Assembly (NCBI GenBank): GCA_963714065.1
Contig: OY970226.1
Location: 1,550,001 to 1,614,000, forward strand
Reading direction: 5' to 3'
Length of the DNA: 64,000 nt
Source of the DNA: JAZKID01 sp963714065
Lineage (GTDB): Bacteria; Pseudomonadota; Alphaproteobacteria; Rhizobiales; UBA4765
The notes under the pieces were generated by a model that saw only the letters and a program-made list of their open reading frames with translations, did no database searches and was not told the origin of the DNA. Shown piece after piece: positions 34,564-42,939 of this stretch. Position 1 is the first letter of the stretch. Each line of letters starts with the position of its first letter. A program made the translations under genes and the position numbers.

Positions 34564-34614
34564 GATCCCCTTCCCTCGGCTTGGCCAACGCCAAGCCTCG
34601 CCGGGGATGACAAT
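34564..34614. repeat. Right terminal inverted repeat of the GIY-YIG cassette
   Basis: The reverse complement of the left end: 17 and 16 bases match exactly on either side of a different central hairpin (CTTGGC/GCCAAG). The ATG of the nuclease gene is seven bases inside it. Confidence 0.85.
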
Positions 34615-34625
34615 AAATTGTTCCA

Positions 34626-35840
34626 TCATAAATCCAAAACCAGTCTTGCCGGATCCTCAAGTTCTTCCTTCACGCGCACGAGGAAGGTGACGGCTTCCTT
34701 GCCGTCGATGACGCGATGGTCATAAGATAAAGCAAGATACATCATCGGCCGTGCTACCACCTTGCCGTCGATTACCACAGCGCGCTCCTGGATCTTGTGC
34801 AGGCCTAGGATTCCGGATTGCGGCGTGTTCAGAATGGGCGTGGAAAGCAACGAGCCATAAACGCCGCCGTTCGAAATGGTGAAGGTGCCGCCCTGAAGGT
34901 CCTCGATTTTAAGCGTGCCTTCACGCGCGCGCGCGGCGAAGGCGGTAATTTCCTGCTCGATTTCCGGCAACGACAATTGATCGGCATCGCGCAGGACCGG
35001 CACGACAAGGCCTTTGTCGGTACCGACCGCCATGCCGATATGGTAGTAATTCTTGTACACAAGATCGGTGCCGTCGATTTCGGCATTCACGGCCGGAATA
35101 TCTTTCAGCGCCTGCACCACGGCCTTCACGAAAAAGCCCATGAAGCCGAGCTTCACGCCGTGCTTTTTCTCGAACGCGTCCTTATATTGCTTGCGCAGTT
35201 CCATCACCGGGCCCATGTCCACTTCGTTGAACGTGGTGAGGATGGCGGCCGTGTTCTGCGCTTCCTTCAGGCGGTGCGCGATGGTCTGCCTGAGCTTCGT
35301 CATGCGTACGCGTTCTTCGCGGGCGCTATCGTCTGCGCCCGATGGCGCGCGCGCAGGCTTTACGGCAGGAACGGATTTCGCAAGTTCGACGCCGGCGCTC
35401 ACCGCGCCGATCATGTCGCCCTTGGTGACGCGTCCGTCTTTACCCGATCCCTTGGTCGGAACGGGTTTGCCGCTCTCGGCAACAATGCGGGCGACGGCTG
35501 GGCCGTGATCACCCTTGTTGCTGTTGGCTGCTTTTGCCGGAGGGCTCGGCTCTTTCGGCGTGATCGGGGGCGCCGTTTTTTCCGTCTTCAGCTTTGCGAC
35601 ATCTCCCGCCGAGATCGAGCCCAAAAGCCCGCCGACCTTGATCGTATCGCCTTCCTTGACGATGATCTTGCTGAGCACGCCACCTGCGGGCGCCGGCACT
35701 TCGACCGTCACCTTCTCCGTTTCCAGTTCGACGACAGGTTCGTCTTGCTGAACGGCATCGCCTTCCTTCTTGAACCAGCGGCCGATCGTGGCCTCCGAAA
35801 TGCTTTCCCCTAAAGCGGGCACGCGGATTTCGACACCCAT
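34626..35840 (-). CDS. sucB: Dihydrolipoyllysine succinyltransferase (E2 of 2-oxoglutarate dehydrogenase)
   Basis: A 404-residue E2 core enzyme. The N-terminal lipoyl domain has DEPVVELETEKVTVEVPAP with the lipoyl Lys near residue 43. A Pro/Ala linker, then the peripheral subunit-binding domain (GPAVARIVAESGKPV, GKDGRVTKGDM) and the catalytic domain follow, ending SYDHRVIDGKEAVTF with the active-site His and Asp. Succinyl-specific type (shorter, one lipoyl domain). It lies three bases downstream of sucA and is surely co-transcribed with it. Also called odhB in some annotations. Confidence 0.97.
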   Translation of the reverse strand: MGVEIRVPALGESISEATIGRWFKKEGDAVQQDEPVVELETEKVTVEVPAPAGGVLSKIIVKEGDTIKVGGLLGSISAGDVAKLKTEKTAPPITPKEPSPPAKAANSNKGDHGPAVARIVAESGKPVPTKGSGKDGRVTKGDMIGAVSAGVELAKSVPAVKPARAPSGADDSAREERVRMTKLRQTIAHRLKEAQNTAAILTTFNEVDMGPVMELRKQYKDAFEKKHGVKLGFMGFFVKAVVQALKDIPAVNAEIDGTDLVYKNYYHIGMAVGTDKGLVVPVLRDADQLSLPEIEQEITAFAARAREGTLKIEDLQGGTFTISNGGVYGSLLSTPILNTPQSGILGLHKIQERAVVIDGKVVARPMMYLALSYDHRVIDGKEAVTFLVRVKEELEDPARLVLDL

Positions 35841-35843
35841 GAT

Positions 35844-38759
35844 TTATTCCTTCCTGGTTTCTGCAAAGACTTCGTCCATGAAAGCCTGCAGTTGTGCGAG
35901 ATGTTTTGACATGAGCCCCGTTGCGGTGGCGGCGGAAGCCGCGCGCCCGATATAGCGCGGCCGTTTTGAGGCGGTTTTCACCTGGCTCAGCGTCCATTCG
36001 AGATAGGGCTCGACAAAGGTCCATGAGCCCATGTTTTTCGGCTCTTCCTGGCACCAGGCGATGTCGGCGTTCGGGAAGCGCGACAGTTCATGCACGAGCG
36101 ACTTGACGGGGAAGGGATAAAGCTGCTCGACGCGCATGAGATAAATATCCTCGATGCCGCGCTTCTCGCGTTCTTCATAGAGATCGTAATAAACCTTGCC
36201 CGAACACAGGATCACGCGGCGGATTTGCGCATCGGCTTTCAGCCTGATTTTTTCGCCGGCACCTTGCTGCGCGTCATCCCATAGCAGGCGGTGGAACACG
36301 CTGTCCGGCCCCATATCCGCCAGCGACGAGACGCAGCGCTTGTGCCGCAGCAGCGATTTCGGCGTCATCAGGATCAGCGGCTTGCGGAACTCGCGTTTCA
36401 GCTGGCGGCGCAGGATATGAAAATAATTGGCGGGTGTCGTGCAATTGGCCACCTGCATATTGTCCTCGGCGCACATTTGCAAAAAACGCTCGAGGCGTGC
36501 GGAGGAATGCTCCGGTCCCTGGCCCTCATAGCCGTGCGGCAGCAGGCAGATGAGCGCCGACATGCGCAGCCATTTGCGCTCGCCGCACGAGATGAACTGG
36601 TCGAACACGACTTGCGCGCCGTTGCAGAAATCGCCGAACTGCGCTTCCCAGGCAATCAGCGCATTCGGCTCGGCCAGCGTGTAGCCATATTCGAAGCCGA
36701 GCACGGCCTCCTCGGACAAAAGAGAGTTGATGATTTCGACCGGCCCCTGGTTTTCGGAAAGATTCCGCAGCGGTGTGTAGGCCCGCTCGGTTTCCTGGTC
36801 GCGCAACACGGCATGGCGCTGCGAAAAAGTGCCGCGCTGGCTATCCTGCCCGGACAGGCGCACGCGATGGCCTTCAACCAGCAATGTGCCGAGAGCCAGC
36901 GCCTCGGCCAGCGCCCAGTCCACGCCTTCGCCGGCTTCGATAATCTTGCGGCGATTGTCGACAATGCGCTGGATGGTTTTGTGCAGATGAAAATCGCCCG
37001 GTATCGCGCAAAGCTTGAGGCCGATGTCCTGCAGTTTGCCGATATCGACGCCGGTCTTGCCGCGGCCGGCCTCGTCCTCGCCCTTGTGGCTCAGGCCGGA
37101 CCAGCGCCCGTCCAGCCAGTCGGCCTTGTTGGGCAGATAGCTTTGCGAAACCTCATATTCGTTTTCGAGATGTTTGCGCCATTTTGCGCGCTCCTCCTCG
37201 ACCTCGGCCTCCGTCATCACGCCGGTCTCGACGAGCTTGCGTGCGTAAAGTTGCAGCGTCGTTTCGTGCGCGCGGATCTTCTTGTACATCAGCGGCTGGG
37301 TGAAAGCGGGCTCATCCGTCTCGTTATGGCCGTAGCGGCGATAGCAGATCATGTCGAGCACGACCGGGCGGCGATAACGCTGGCGGAATTCGATCGCCAG
37401 TTCGGCTGCGAACACGACCGCTTCCGGATCGTCGCCATTGGCATGGAAGATCGGCGCCTCGATCATTTTCGCGACATCCGAAGGATAGGGCGAGGAGCGC
37501 GAATAGCGCGGGCTTGTCGTAAAACCGATCTGGTTATTGACGATGACATGCACCGAGCCGCCCGTTTTATAACCCTTGAGGCCCGAGAGAGCCAGGCATT
37601 CGGCGACCACGCCCTGGCCGGCAAAGGCGGCATCGCCATGTATCAGGAGTGGCAGCACCTTCGCCCTGTCCTTGGCATCCAGATGCTGGTCGCCCTTGGC
37701 GCGCGCCTTGCCGAGCACGACCGGATCCACGATTTCGAGATGCGACGGGTTCGGCGTGAGCGAGAGGTGCACGCGCCTGCCCGCGAAATCGCGGTCGGAG
37801 GAGGCGCCGAGATGGTATTTCACATCGCCCGAACCTTCGACATTGTCGGGCGTGTTCGAACCGCCCTTGAATTCGTGGAAGATGACGCGGTGCGGTTTGG
37901 ACATCACATTGGCAAGTACGTTGAGGCGGCCGCGATGCGCCATGCCGAGCACGACTTCTTGCACGTCGAGTTCCGCCCCGCGCCTGATGATGACATCGAG
38001 CGCCGGGATCATGCTCTCGCCGCCGTCGAGGCCGAAGCGCTTCGTCGCCGTATATTTGACATCGAGGAATTTCTCGAAGCCTTCCGCCTCGATCAGTTTT
38101 CGCAGGATTTCCTTTTTGTCTTCGGCGCTCAAGGTGTCGCGCCGCGTATGGCTCTCAAGCTTTTCCTGCAGCCATTCGCGCGGCTCGGCTTCGGAAATAT
38201 GCATGTATTCCACACCGAGCGTGCCGCAATAGGTTTTTTTAAGGAAATCGACGATCTCGTTGACGCTGGCATATTGGCGGCCGAGGCGCCCGTCGATGAA
38301 GATCGGCGTATCCATGCTCGAGAAACCGTAAGAAGCGGGATCGAGGTCCGGTTCAACTTTTGGAGGATCGATCTTCAAGGGATCGAGATCGGCGATCAGG
38401 TGGCCGCGCGTGCGATAGGCGCGGATCATGATGAGCGCGCGGATGGAATCGTGCGCGGCAGCCTCCACCTGCTCCGGCGAAAGCGCGGCACCGCTTAAAG
38501 CCGCCGCCTGTTTCAGCCTGCCGTTGAAGGCCTGTTTTTCGATATCGGTTTCGGGGGCAGGCGGCCAATCCGGGCGTTGCCAGCTCGGCCCGCGCGCGCT
38601 GATGCCCACGTCTTTTGCATTGTCGTCGATCTGCTTGAAAAAACTGCGCCAGCCCTCGTCCAGGCCGCGATTGTCCTGAAAACCGTCTTGCAGGTTCTCG
38701 ATGTAATCCGCATTGGCGCCGTAGAGAAACGACGTCTGCAGGCTTTGCTCACGATTCAT
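35844..38759 (-). CDS. sucA: 2-Oxoglutarate dehydrogenase E1
   Basis: The thiamine-diphosphate-dependent decarboxylase of the complex, 971 residues. It has the typical opening FLYGANADYIENLQ, the catalytic-core motifs GMAHRGRLNVLANV, HGDAAFAGQGVVAECL and NNQIGFTTSP, and cofactor-site HANGDDPEAVVFA. The C-terminal half holds the pyrimidine-binding domain (LPHGYEGQGPEHSSARLERFLQ, partial motif GYEGQGPEHSS) and ends with YIGRAASAATATG. Long open frames on the opposite strand across this gene are codon-mirror artefacts. Its upstream region is occupied by two opposite-strand orphans instead of sucD. Confidence 0.98.
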   Translation of the reverse strand: MNREQSLQTSFLYGANADYIENLQDGFQDNRGLDEGWRSFFKQIDDNAKDVGISARGPSWQRPDWPPAPETDIEKQAFNGRLKQAAALSGAALSPEQVEAAAHDSIRALIMIRAYRTRGHLIADLDPLKIDPPKVEPDLDPASYGFSSMDTPIFIDGRLGRQYASVNEIVDFLKKTYCGTLGVEYMHISEAEPREWLQEKLESHTRRDTLSAEDKKEILRKLIEAEGFEKFLDVKYTATKRFGLDGGESMIPALDVIIRRGAELDVQEVVLGMAHRGRLNVLANVMSKPHRVIFHEFKGGSNTPDNVEGSGDVKYHLGASSDRDFAGRRVHLSLTPNPSHLEIVDPVVLGKARAKGDQHLDAKDRAKVLPLLIHGDAAFAGQGVVAECLALSGLKGYKTGGSVHVIVNNQIGFTTSPRYSRSSPYPSDVAKMIEAPIFHANGDDPEAVVFAAELAIEFRQRYRRPVVLDMICYRRYGHNETDEPAFTQPLMYKKIRAHETTLQLYARKLVETGVMTEAEVEEERAKWRKHLENEYEVSQSYLPNKADWLDGRWSGLSHKGEDEAGRGKTGVDIGKLQDIGLKLCAIPGDFHLHKTIQRIVDNRRKIIEAGEGVDWALAEALALGTLLVEGHRVRLSGQDSQRGTFSQRHAVLRDQETERAYTPLRNLSENQGPVEIINSLLSEEAVLGFEYGYTLAEPNALIAWEAQFGDFCNGAQVVFDQFISCGERKWLRMSALICLLPHGYEGQGPEHSSARLERFLQMCAEDNMQVANCTTPANYFHILRRQLKREFRKPLILMTPKSLLRHKRCVSSLADMGPDSVFHRLLWDDAQQGAGEKIRLKADAQIRRVILCSGKVYYDLYEEREKRGIEDIYLMRVEQLYPFPVKSLVHELSRFPNADIAWCQEEPKNMGSWTFVEPYLEWTLSQVKTASKRPRYIGRAASAATATGLMSKHLAQLQAFMDEVFAETRKE

Positions 38760-38859
38760 TTTTCACCTCGCAGATGGCCTTTCGCGCACCGCCTGCTTGG
38801 ACAAGTTCTACCCTAAATGGAGGCAGAATTTACTGGCACAGCGCCAATCTTTTGCCCGC

Positions 38860-38911
38860 GTCCACAGGATTAGAGAGTGATTGAGGCGAAAGCTTGACTC
38901 GGCGGGACTTT
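38860..38911 (+). promoter_or_regulatory. Duplicated upstream motif, copy 1 (before orphan at 38957)
   Basis: Contains GTCCACAGGAT (38860-38870) and, 32 bases on, GCTTGACTCGGCGGGACTTT (38892-38911), including a TTGACT that could be a -35 box. The same pair of motifs recurs before the next orphan. No well-spaced -10 is certain. Confidence 0.5.
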
Positions 38912-38956
38912 ATCGGAAAGGTATACCCGAATTCAGCAAGTCATATTGAAAGAGCG

Positions 38957-39574
38957 ATGATGATACAGGATAAGAACAAATACATCGAATTGCATTGTAA
39001 TATCAGTTTTACGAAGCTCGGCGAACCCGCAGAATTCGACAAAAATATCGATCGTGCCCTCTTTTACAGGGACGGGCGCATGCTGGCTTTCAAAGGCAAG
39101 GAAGGGGGCGGTTTCGAAGATGAAGCCAGCCTAGTTTACGATTTTGGCGATACGGATCCGGAATCCAAGAAGTATTCTCCCTCTGCCATAAAAGTAAAAA
39201 TAAAAAAGGATTTCTTTGCGGGTTTCGATACCGATCTCAATAAAGAAGTTGATGAATATTTAGTGCCTCCAGAAGAGCTCGTTTATGATAATCTCGACGC
39301 ATTTTTCGGGTGCTTGCACCCTTACGATAAGCCTGTGATGGAAACCATGCAGGACGGGCAGCCCATTGCCATGGTCGGCAGCGTCGCGCCCGCTCTGTTT
39401 TTCAGGATAAATCCGTCTTCAGCCGAAAAGCTCATGAAGGAAGCAATAGAGAACGGAAAGGGGTCGCAGGGCGAAGATTCGGCGCACACTCCGCGGATAA
39501 ATTTAAATGATGGTTCCGGCCATATATATTCTAGTGGATTGTATGTGATCCATCCGCAGCCGCCAAAAAAATAA
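38957..39574 (+). CDS. Unrecognised 205-residue protein between sucA and sucD
   Basis: A soluble, acidic, AT-rich-coded protein. It begins MIQDKNKYIELHCNISFTKL after tandem ATGs, with LAFKGKEGGGFEDEASLVYDFGD and VKIKKDFFAGFDTDLNKEVDEYL in the middle, and ends SGLYVIHPQPPKK. There is no signal peptide or membrane segment. No family is recognised. It is transcribed against the suc operon and shares its upstream motif with the following orphan, implying that both are controlled together. Composition and placement suggest acquisition. Confidence 0.6.
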   Translation: MMIQDKNKYIELHCNISFTKLGEPAEFDKNIDRALFYRDGRMLAFKGKEGGGFEDEASLVYDFGDTDPESKKYSPSAIKVKIKKDFFAGFDTDLNKEVDEYLVPPEELVYDNLDAFFGCLHPYDKPVMETMQDGQPIAMVGSVAPALFFRINPSSAEKLMKEAIENGKGSQGEDSAHTPRINLNDGSGHIYSSGLYVIHPQPPKK

Positions 39575-39616
39575 TTCAGCTTTGCGTGTAAACGGTTTTT
39601 GCGTTGCTCTTTCAAT

Positions 39617-39679
39617 GTCCACAGGATGAAAGTTGATATCAATAAAACCTCGGGGGTCGCTTGACTCCTCGGGACTTTT
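39617..39679 (+). promoter_or_regulatory. Duplicated upstream motif, copy 2 (before orphan at 39744)
   Basis: GTCCACAGGAT (39617-39627) and, 42 bases on, GCTTGACTCCTCGGGACTTT (39659-39678). It matches copy 1 at all 11 bases of the first block and 17 of 20 in the second. Either a duplicated promoter or the trace of a tandem duplication. Confidence 0.5.
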
Positions 39680-39743
39680 GCGTGATTTGTGCAGATTGGA
39701 TTTTGTAAGTTTATAGTCGAGCCATATTGAGGGGGAGGATTTG

Positions 39744-40433
39744 ATGTCTATTCAGAATATAAATGATGCGCAGGATGAAAGACTGATTTCGAAAATTGAT
39801 AATAAAGATTATTACGCTGACTTCATAGTTTATGCCAATCTCCAAAATCGGGATAAGAAAACCCCTAATTTTAACGGAGAGCAGAGCACCGTACGCGTTC
39901 ATTACCAAAGAGTGGAGCTTGCTTCGGATCAATCGTTAAGTCCCACTCCGTCTGGAACTATGGCGCCATCGCTTCCAACAGCAGAGTTCTATAAGCCGAT
40001 CTATGCCGAACTCTTCAAAGGCATTGGAGATATAGAGGTCAATGCTCATTCCCCTCATCGGTACGATCTGACTGACTGGGGAGAAAAATCGAATTTTATG
40101 GGGCGGCTCAAGATCACGGACGTATTGCCTGGGAATCTTCAGCCCGAAATATTCGATTTAAATAGCTGCAAGAGTGAAACACAAGATGCGGTTCCTGTTC
40201 TTGTCTTTAGTGTACCGAATTGGGCGGCAACAAAGATTATCGCCGGTAAAAAAGATAGTATGTTTGTGAGAAACAAGCAGAATCTTATCCTTTATGATTG
40301 TGACATTAATTTCGATAAAAACTTAGATCATGTAATTATAAGTCCTAACCCAACAGGAAATGCCAGCATTTATCTGCATGCGAAGAAATCGAATATTGTC
40401 AGTGAACCGCTGAAGACTTTTTCCGAGCAATAA
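39744..40433 (+). CDS. Unrecognised 229-residue protein between sucA and sucD
   Basis: Starts at the ATG preceded by a strong GGGGGAGG site (a TTG one codon upstream is less likely). Soluble, Asn/Asp/Lys-rich: DERLISKIDNKDYYADFIVYANLQ, VRVHYQRVELASDQSLSP, MGRLKITDVLPGNLQPEIFDL, VLVFSVPNWAATKIIAGKK, and NFDKNLDHVIISPNPTGNAS at the end. The alternating hydrophobic pattern suggests a mostly beta protein. It converges on sucD with six bases between. It does not obviously resemble the preceding orphan in protein sequence despite the shared upstream motif. Confidence 0.62.
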   Translation: MSIQNINDAQDERLISKIDNKDYYADFIVYANLQNRDKKTPNFNGEQSTVRVHYQRVELASDQSLSPTPSGTMAPSLPTAEFYKPIYAELFKGIGDIEVNAHSPHRYDLTDWGEKSNFMGRLKITDVLPGNLQPEIFDLNSCKSETQDAVPVLVFSVPNWAATKIIAGKKDSMFVRNKQNLILYDCDINFDKNLDHVIISPNPTGNASIYLHAKKSNIVSEPLKTFSEQ

Positions 40434-40439
40434 TTCTTT

Positions 40440-41342
40440 CTAAGCCACAGCTCCAAGCTTGCCTTTCAGCAAATCGGCAAGCGTTTTGCCCAAGCGCGCG
40501 GGCGAGGGTGACACCGTAATGCCCGCCGCTTCCATCGCGGCGATCTTAGTCGCAGCGTCCCCCTTGCCGCCAGAGATGATGGCGCCGGCATGGCCCATGC
40601 GGCGGCCGGGCGGTGCGGTGCGCCCCGCGATGAAGCCTACAACAGGCTTCTTGCGCCCGCGCCTGGCTTCGTCTTTCAGGAACTGGGCTGCGCGCTCTTC
40701 CGCATCGCCGCCGATCTCGCCGATCATGATGATCGATTTGGTCTCTGGATCGGCCAGGAACATTTCCAGTATGTCGATGAATTCGGTGCCTTTCACCGGG
40801 TCGCCGCCGATGCCGACGGCGGTGCTTTGGCCAAGGCCCTCCTGCGTCGTCTGGTAAACGGCTTCATAGGTGAGCGTGCCGGAGCGCGAGACGATGCCGA
40901 CGCTTCCATCCGTGAAAATATTGCCGGGCATGATGCCGATCTTGCACTCTTTGGGCGTGAGCACGCCGGGGCAGTTCGGGCCGATCAGGCGCGAGCCTGA
41001 GCCATCAAGCGCGCGCTTCACCTTCACCATGTCGAGCACGGGAATGCCTTCGGTGATGCAGACGATTAGCGGTACCTGCGCCTCGATCGCTTCGCAGATC
41101 GCATCGGCCGCGAAAGGCGGCGGCACGTAAATCACGCTGGCATCGGCGCCGGTTTTATCGAACGCTTCCTTCACCGTGTCGAAGACGGGCAGGTTGATGT
41201 GGGTTGTTCCGCCCTTGCCGGGCGTGACGCCGCCGACCATTTTCGTGCCGTAGGCAATCGCCTGTTCGGTATGAAACGTGCCCTGAGCTCCAGTAATGCC
41301 CTGGCAGATGACTTTGGTGTTTTTATCGACGAGAATGGACAT
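40440..41342 (-). CDS. sucD: Succinyl-CoA synthetase alpha subunit
   Basis: A 300-residue subunit that carries the phosphohistidine intermediate in the ADP/GDP-linked cleavage of succinyl-CoA. CoA-binding Rossmann part: VICQGITGAQGTFHTEQAIAYG. The ligase part holds GGDPVKGTEFID, EIGGDAEERAA and the phospho-His in RRMGHAGAIISGGKGDA. Its ATG overlaps the stop of the YdhR-like gene (ATGA). In most relatives it directly follows sucC. Confidence 0.98.
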   Translation of the reverse strand: MSILVDKNTKVICQGITGAQGTFHTEQAIAYGTKMVGGVTPGKGGTTHINLPVFDTVKEAFDKTGADASVIYVPPPFAADAICEAIEAQVPLIVCITEGIPVLDMVKVKRALDGSGSRLIGPNCPGVLTPKECKIGIMPGNIFTDGSVGIVSRSGTLTYEAVYQTTQEGLGQSTAVGIGGDPVKGTEFIDILEMFLADPETKSIIMIGEIGGDAEERAAQFLKDEARRGRKKPVVGFIAGRTAPPGRRMGHAGAIISGGKGDAATKIAAMEAAGITVSPSPARLGKTLADLLKGKLGAVA

Positions 41343-41650
41343 CAGCTTGCTGCTTTCATCTGCGTGTTATCGATGGTGAGCGGCGCTTCAAACCAAGCCA
41401 TGCTTGGAGCAACGCCGTAGTGTTTGGTTACTCGCGCGCGCCAGTCATCGTTGAACCAGGCTTCCGCCGCCTGTTTTGAATTCCAGATCAGGATGCCGCC
41501 GACGATCTTGCCATTACCGCCATAAATATATTCCTTGCGAACCATAGCTTTCAAGCCGCGATAGTTTGGCGCAGTTTGGCTAAATTTCGCCGTGGCTTCA
41601 GCCATGGAGAGCAGCGGATCGACATGAAATTGCACCAGCGTGACAATCAT
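41342..41650 (-). CDS. YdhR-like dimeric alpha-beta barrel protein
   Basis: A 102-residue protein starting MIVTLVQFHVDPLLSMAEATAKF, chosen because its ATG overlaps the sucC stop (ATGA); the longer frame lies inside sucC. It has the small antibiotic-biosynthesis-monooxygenase/YdhR pattern: GLKAMVRKEYIYGG, GGILIWNSKQAAEAWFNDDW and YGVAPSMAWFEAPLTIDN. Its stop overlaps the sucD ATG, so it is embedded in the succinyl-CoA synthetase operon with full translational coupling. The reaction is unknown. Confidence 0.82.
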   Translation of the reverse strand: MIVTLVQFHVDPLLSMAEATAKFSQTAPNYRGLKAMVRKEYIYGGNGKIVGGILIWNSKQAAEAWFNDDWRARVTKHYGVAPSMAWFEAPLTIDNTQMKAAS

Positions 41651-42846
41651 GCCGCCTTCCCCACCGCCTTCACAATCTTCTGTGCCGCATCGTCGAGATC
41701 GTTGGCGGGCGTGATGTTGAGGCCGGAGGCCGAAAGCATTTTCTTGCCCTGTTCGACATTGGTGCCCTCTAATCTCACAACGAGCGGCACTTTCAGGCCC
41801 ACATCCTTCACTGCTGCGATCACGCCCTCGGCAATGATATCGCAACGCATGATGCCGCCGAAAATATTCACCAGAATTCCTTTCACCTTCGGATCGGAGG
41901 TGATGATCTTGAAGGCAGCGCGCACCTGTTCTTTCGAGGCGCCGCCTCCCACATCGAGGAAATTCGCAGGCGCCGCGCCATAAAGCTTGATGATATCCAT
42001 GGTCGCCATGGCGAGGCCCGCGCCGTTCACCATGCAGCCGATGCTGCCGTCGAGCGCGATGTAGTTGAGCTCATAATTCGAGGCTTCGATTTCCTTCTCG
42101 TCCTCTTCCGAAATATCGCGCAGGGAGGCAAGATCGGGATGTTTGCTCAGCGCATTGCTGTCGAACGATACTTTCGCGTCCAGGCAAAGAAGCTGGCCGG
42201 TTTTCGTGGCGATCAGCGGGTTGATCTCGAGCAGGCTCATATCCTTCTCGGTGAAGGCATTATAGAGGCTGTTGAGCAGGCGCGGCGCCTGTTTGGCGAG
42301 ATCGCCCGAAAGTTTCAGTGCCTTGACCAGCGCGCGCGCATGATGCGGCATTAGCCCCGTTGCCGGATCGATGGTGAAGGTATGAATTTTTTCCGGCGTC
42401 TTGTGCGCGACGTCCTCGATATTCATGCCGCCTTCGGTCGATGCCACGACAGCCACGCGCGAGGAAGCGCGGTCGACCAGCATGGAGAGGTAATATTCCT
42501 TCTCGATATCGCTGCCCTGCTCGATATAGACGCGGCGCACAAAGCGGCCCAGCGAACCCGTCTGCACGGTGACAAGCGTGTGGTTGAGCATGTCGCGCGC
42601 ATTGTCGCGCACCTCGTCGGCATTTTTGCTTAAGCGCACGCCGCCTTTTGCGTCTTTTGGCAATTCCTTGAACTTGCCCTTGCCACGCCCGCCAGCATGG
42701 ATCTGCGCTTTCACCACATAAAGCGGGCCGGGCAACTTTTTTGCAGCCTGATAGGCTTCTTCGGCAGTGAAAGCCGCATAGCCTTCCGACACCGGCGCGC
42801 CGAAGGATTTGAGGACTTCTTTGGCTTGGTATTCATGGATGTTCAT
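41647..42846 (-). CDS. sucC: Succinyl-CoA synthetase beta subunit
   Basis: A 399-residue ATP-grasp subunit that binds nucleotide and succinate. Motifs: MNIHEYQAKEVLKSFGAPV, VVKAQIHAGGRGKGK, LEINPLIATKTGQLLCLDAKVSFD (core EINPL and DAKV), NGAGLAMATMDII, and NIFGGIMRCDIIAEG with the Cys-containing loop. RBS GGAAGTG precedes the ATG. A paired-hairpin element lies between it and mdh. Confidence 0.98.
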   Translation of the reverse strand: MNIHEYQAKEVLKSFGAPVSEGYAAFTAEEAYQAAKKLPGPLYVVKAQIHAGGRGKGKFKELPKDAKGGVRLSKNADEVRDNARDMLNHTLVTVQTGSLGRFVRRVYIEQGSDIEKEYYLSMLVDRASSRVAVVASTEGGMNIEDVAHKTPEKIHTFTIDPATGLMPHHARALVKALKLSGDLAKQAPRLLNSLYNAFTEKDMSLLEINPLIATKTGQLLCLDAKVSFDSNALSKHPDLASLRDISEEDEKEIEASNYELNYIALDGSIGCMVNGAGLAMATMDIIKLYGAAPANFLDVGGGASKEQVRAAFKIITSDPKVKGILVNIFGGIMRCDIIAEGVIAAVKDVGLKVPLVVRLEGTNVEQGKKMLSASGLNITPANDLDDAAQKIVKAVGKAA

Positions 42847-42864
42847 GGTTCACTTCCTCTAACC

Positions 42865-42929
42865 GTCATCCTCGGGCTTGTCCCGAGGATCTTTTTATAT
42901 GAGATGCTCGGAACAAGTCCGAGCATGAC
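42865..42929. repeat. GTCAT-ended palindromic intergenic element (copy 5)
   Basis: Two hairpins (CCTCGGG/CCCGAGG and GCTCGGA/TCCGAGC) are separated by an AT-rich spacer and bounded by CCGTCAT/ATGACGG. The whole is an imperfect palindrome, almost the same as copy 6 in opposite arrangement. It lies between mdh and sucC. Confidence 0.88.
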
Positions 42930-42939
42930 GGTAAATTAC

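Larger units (their letters stand above)
34201..34614 (-). mobile_element. Inverted-repeat-bounded GIY-YIG cassette (candidate mobile element)
   Basis: A 414-bp unit between sucB and lpd made of two inverted ~50-bp palindromic ends (34201-34252 and 34564-34614) and one gene. The outer 17 bases (GTCATCCCCGGCGAGGC) and inner 16 bases (CCGAGGGAAGGGGATC) of the two ends are identical in inverted orientation. The middle of each end differs but is itself a small hairpin. The gene leaves only 10 and 7 bases to the ends. No target-site duplication is evident. Mobility is inferred; the structure is directly visible. Confidence 0.6.

Noticed and set aside
34201..34614. Target-site duplication around the GIY-YIG cassette
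   Set aside because: Flanking bases (ATT and AAT) extend the inverted repeat and do not form a direct repeat, so no duplication can be claimed.
36291..38498. 735-codon open frame antisense to sucA
   Set aside because: High-GC codon bias leaves the complementary strand open. The translated text has no domain, and sucA is unambiguous. The same applies to long antisense frames over pnp, infB, nusA and ctpA.
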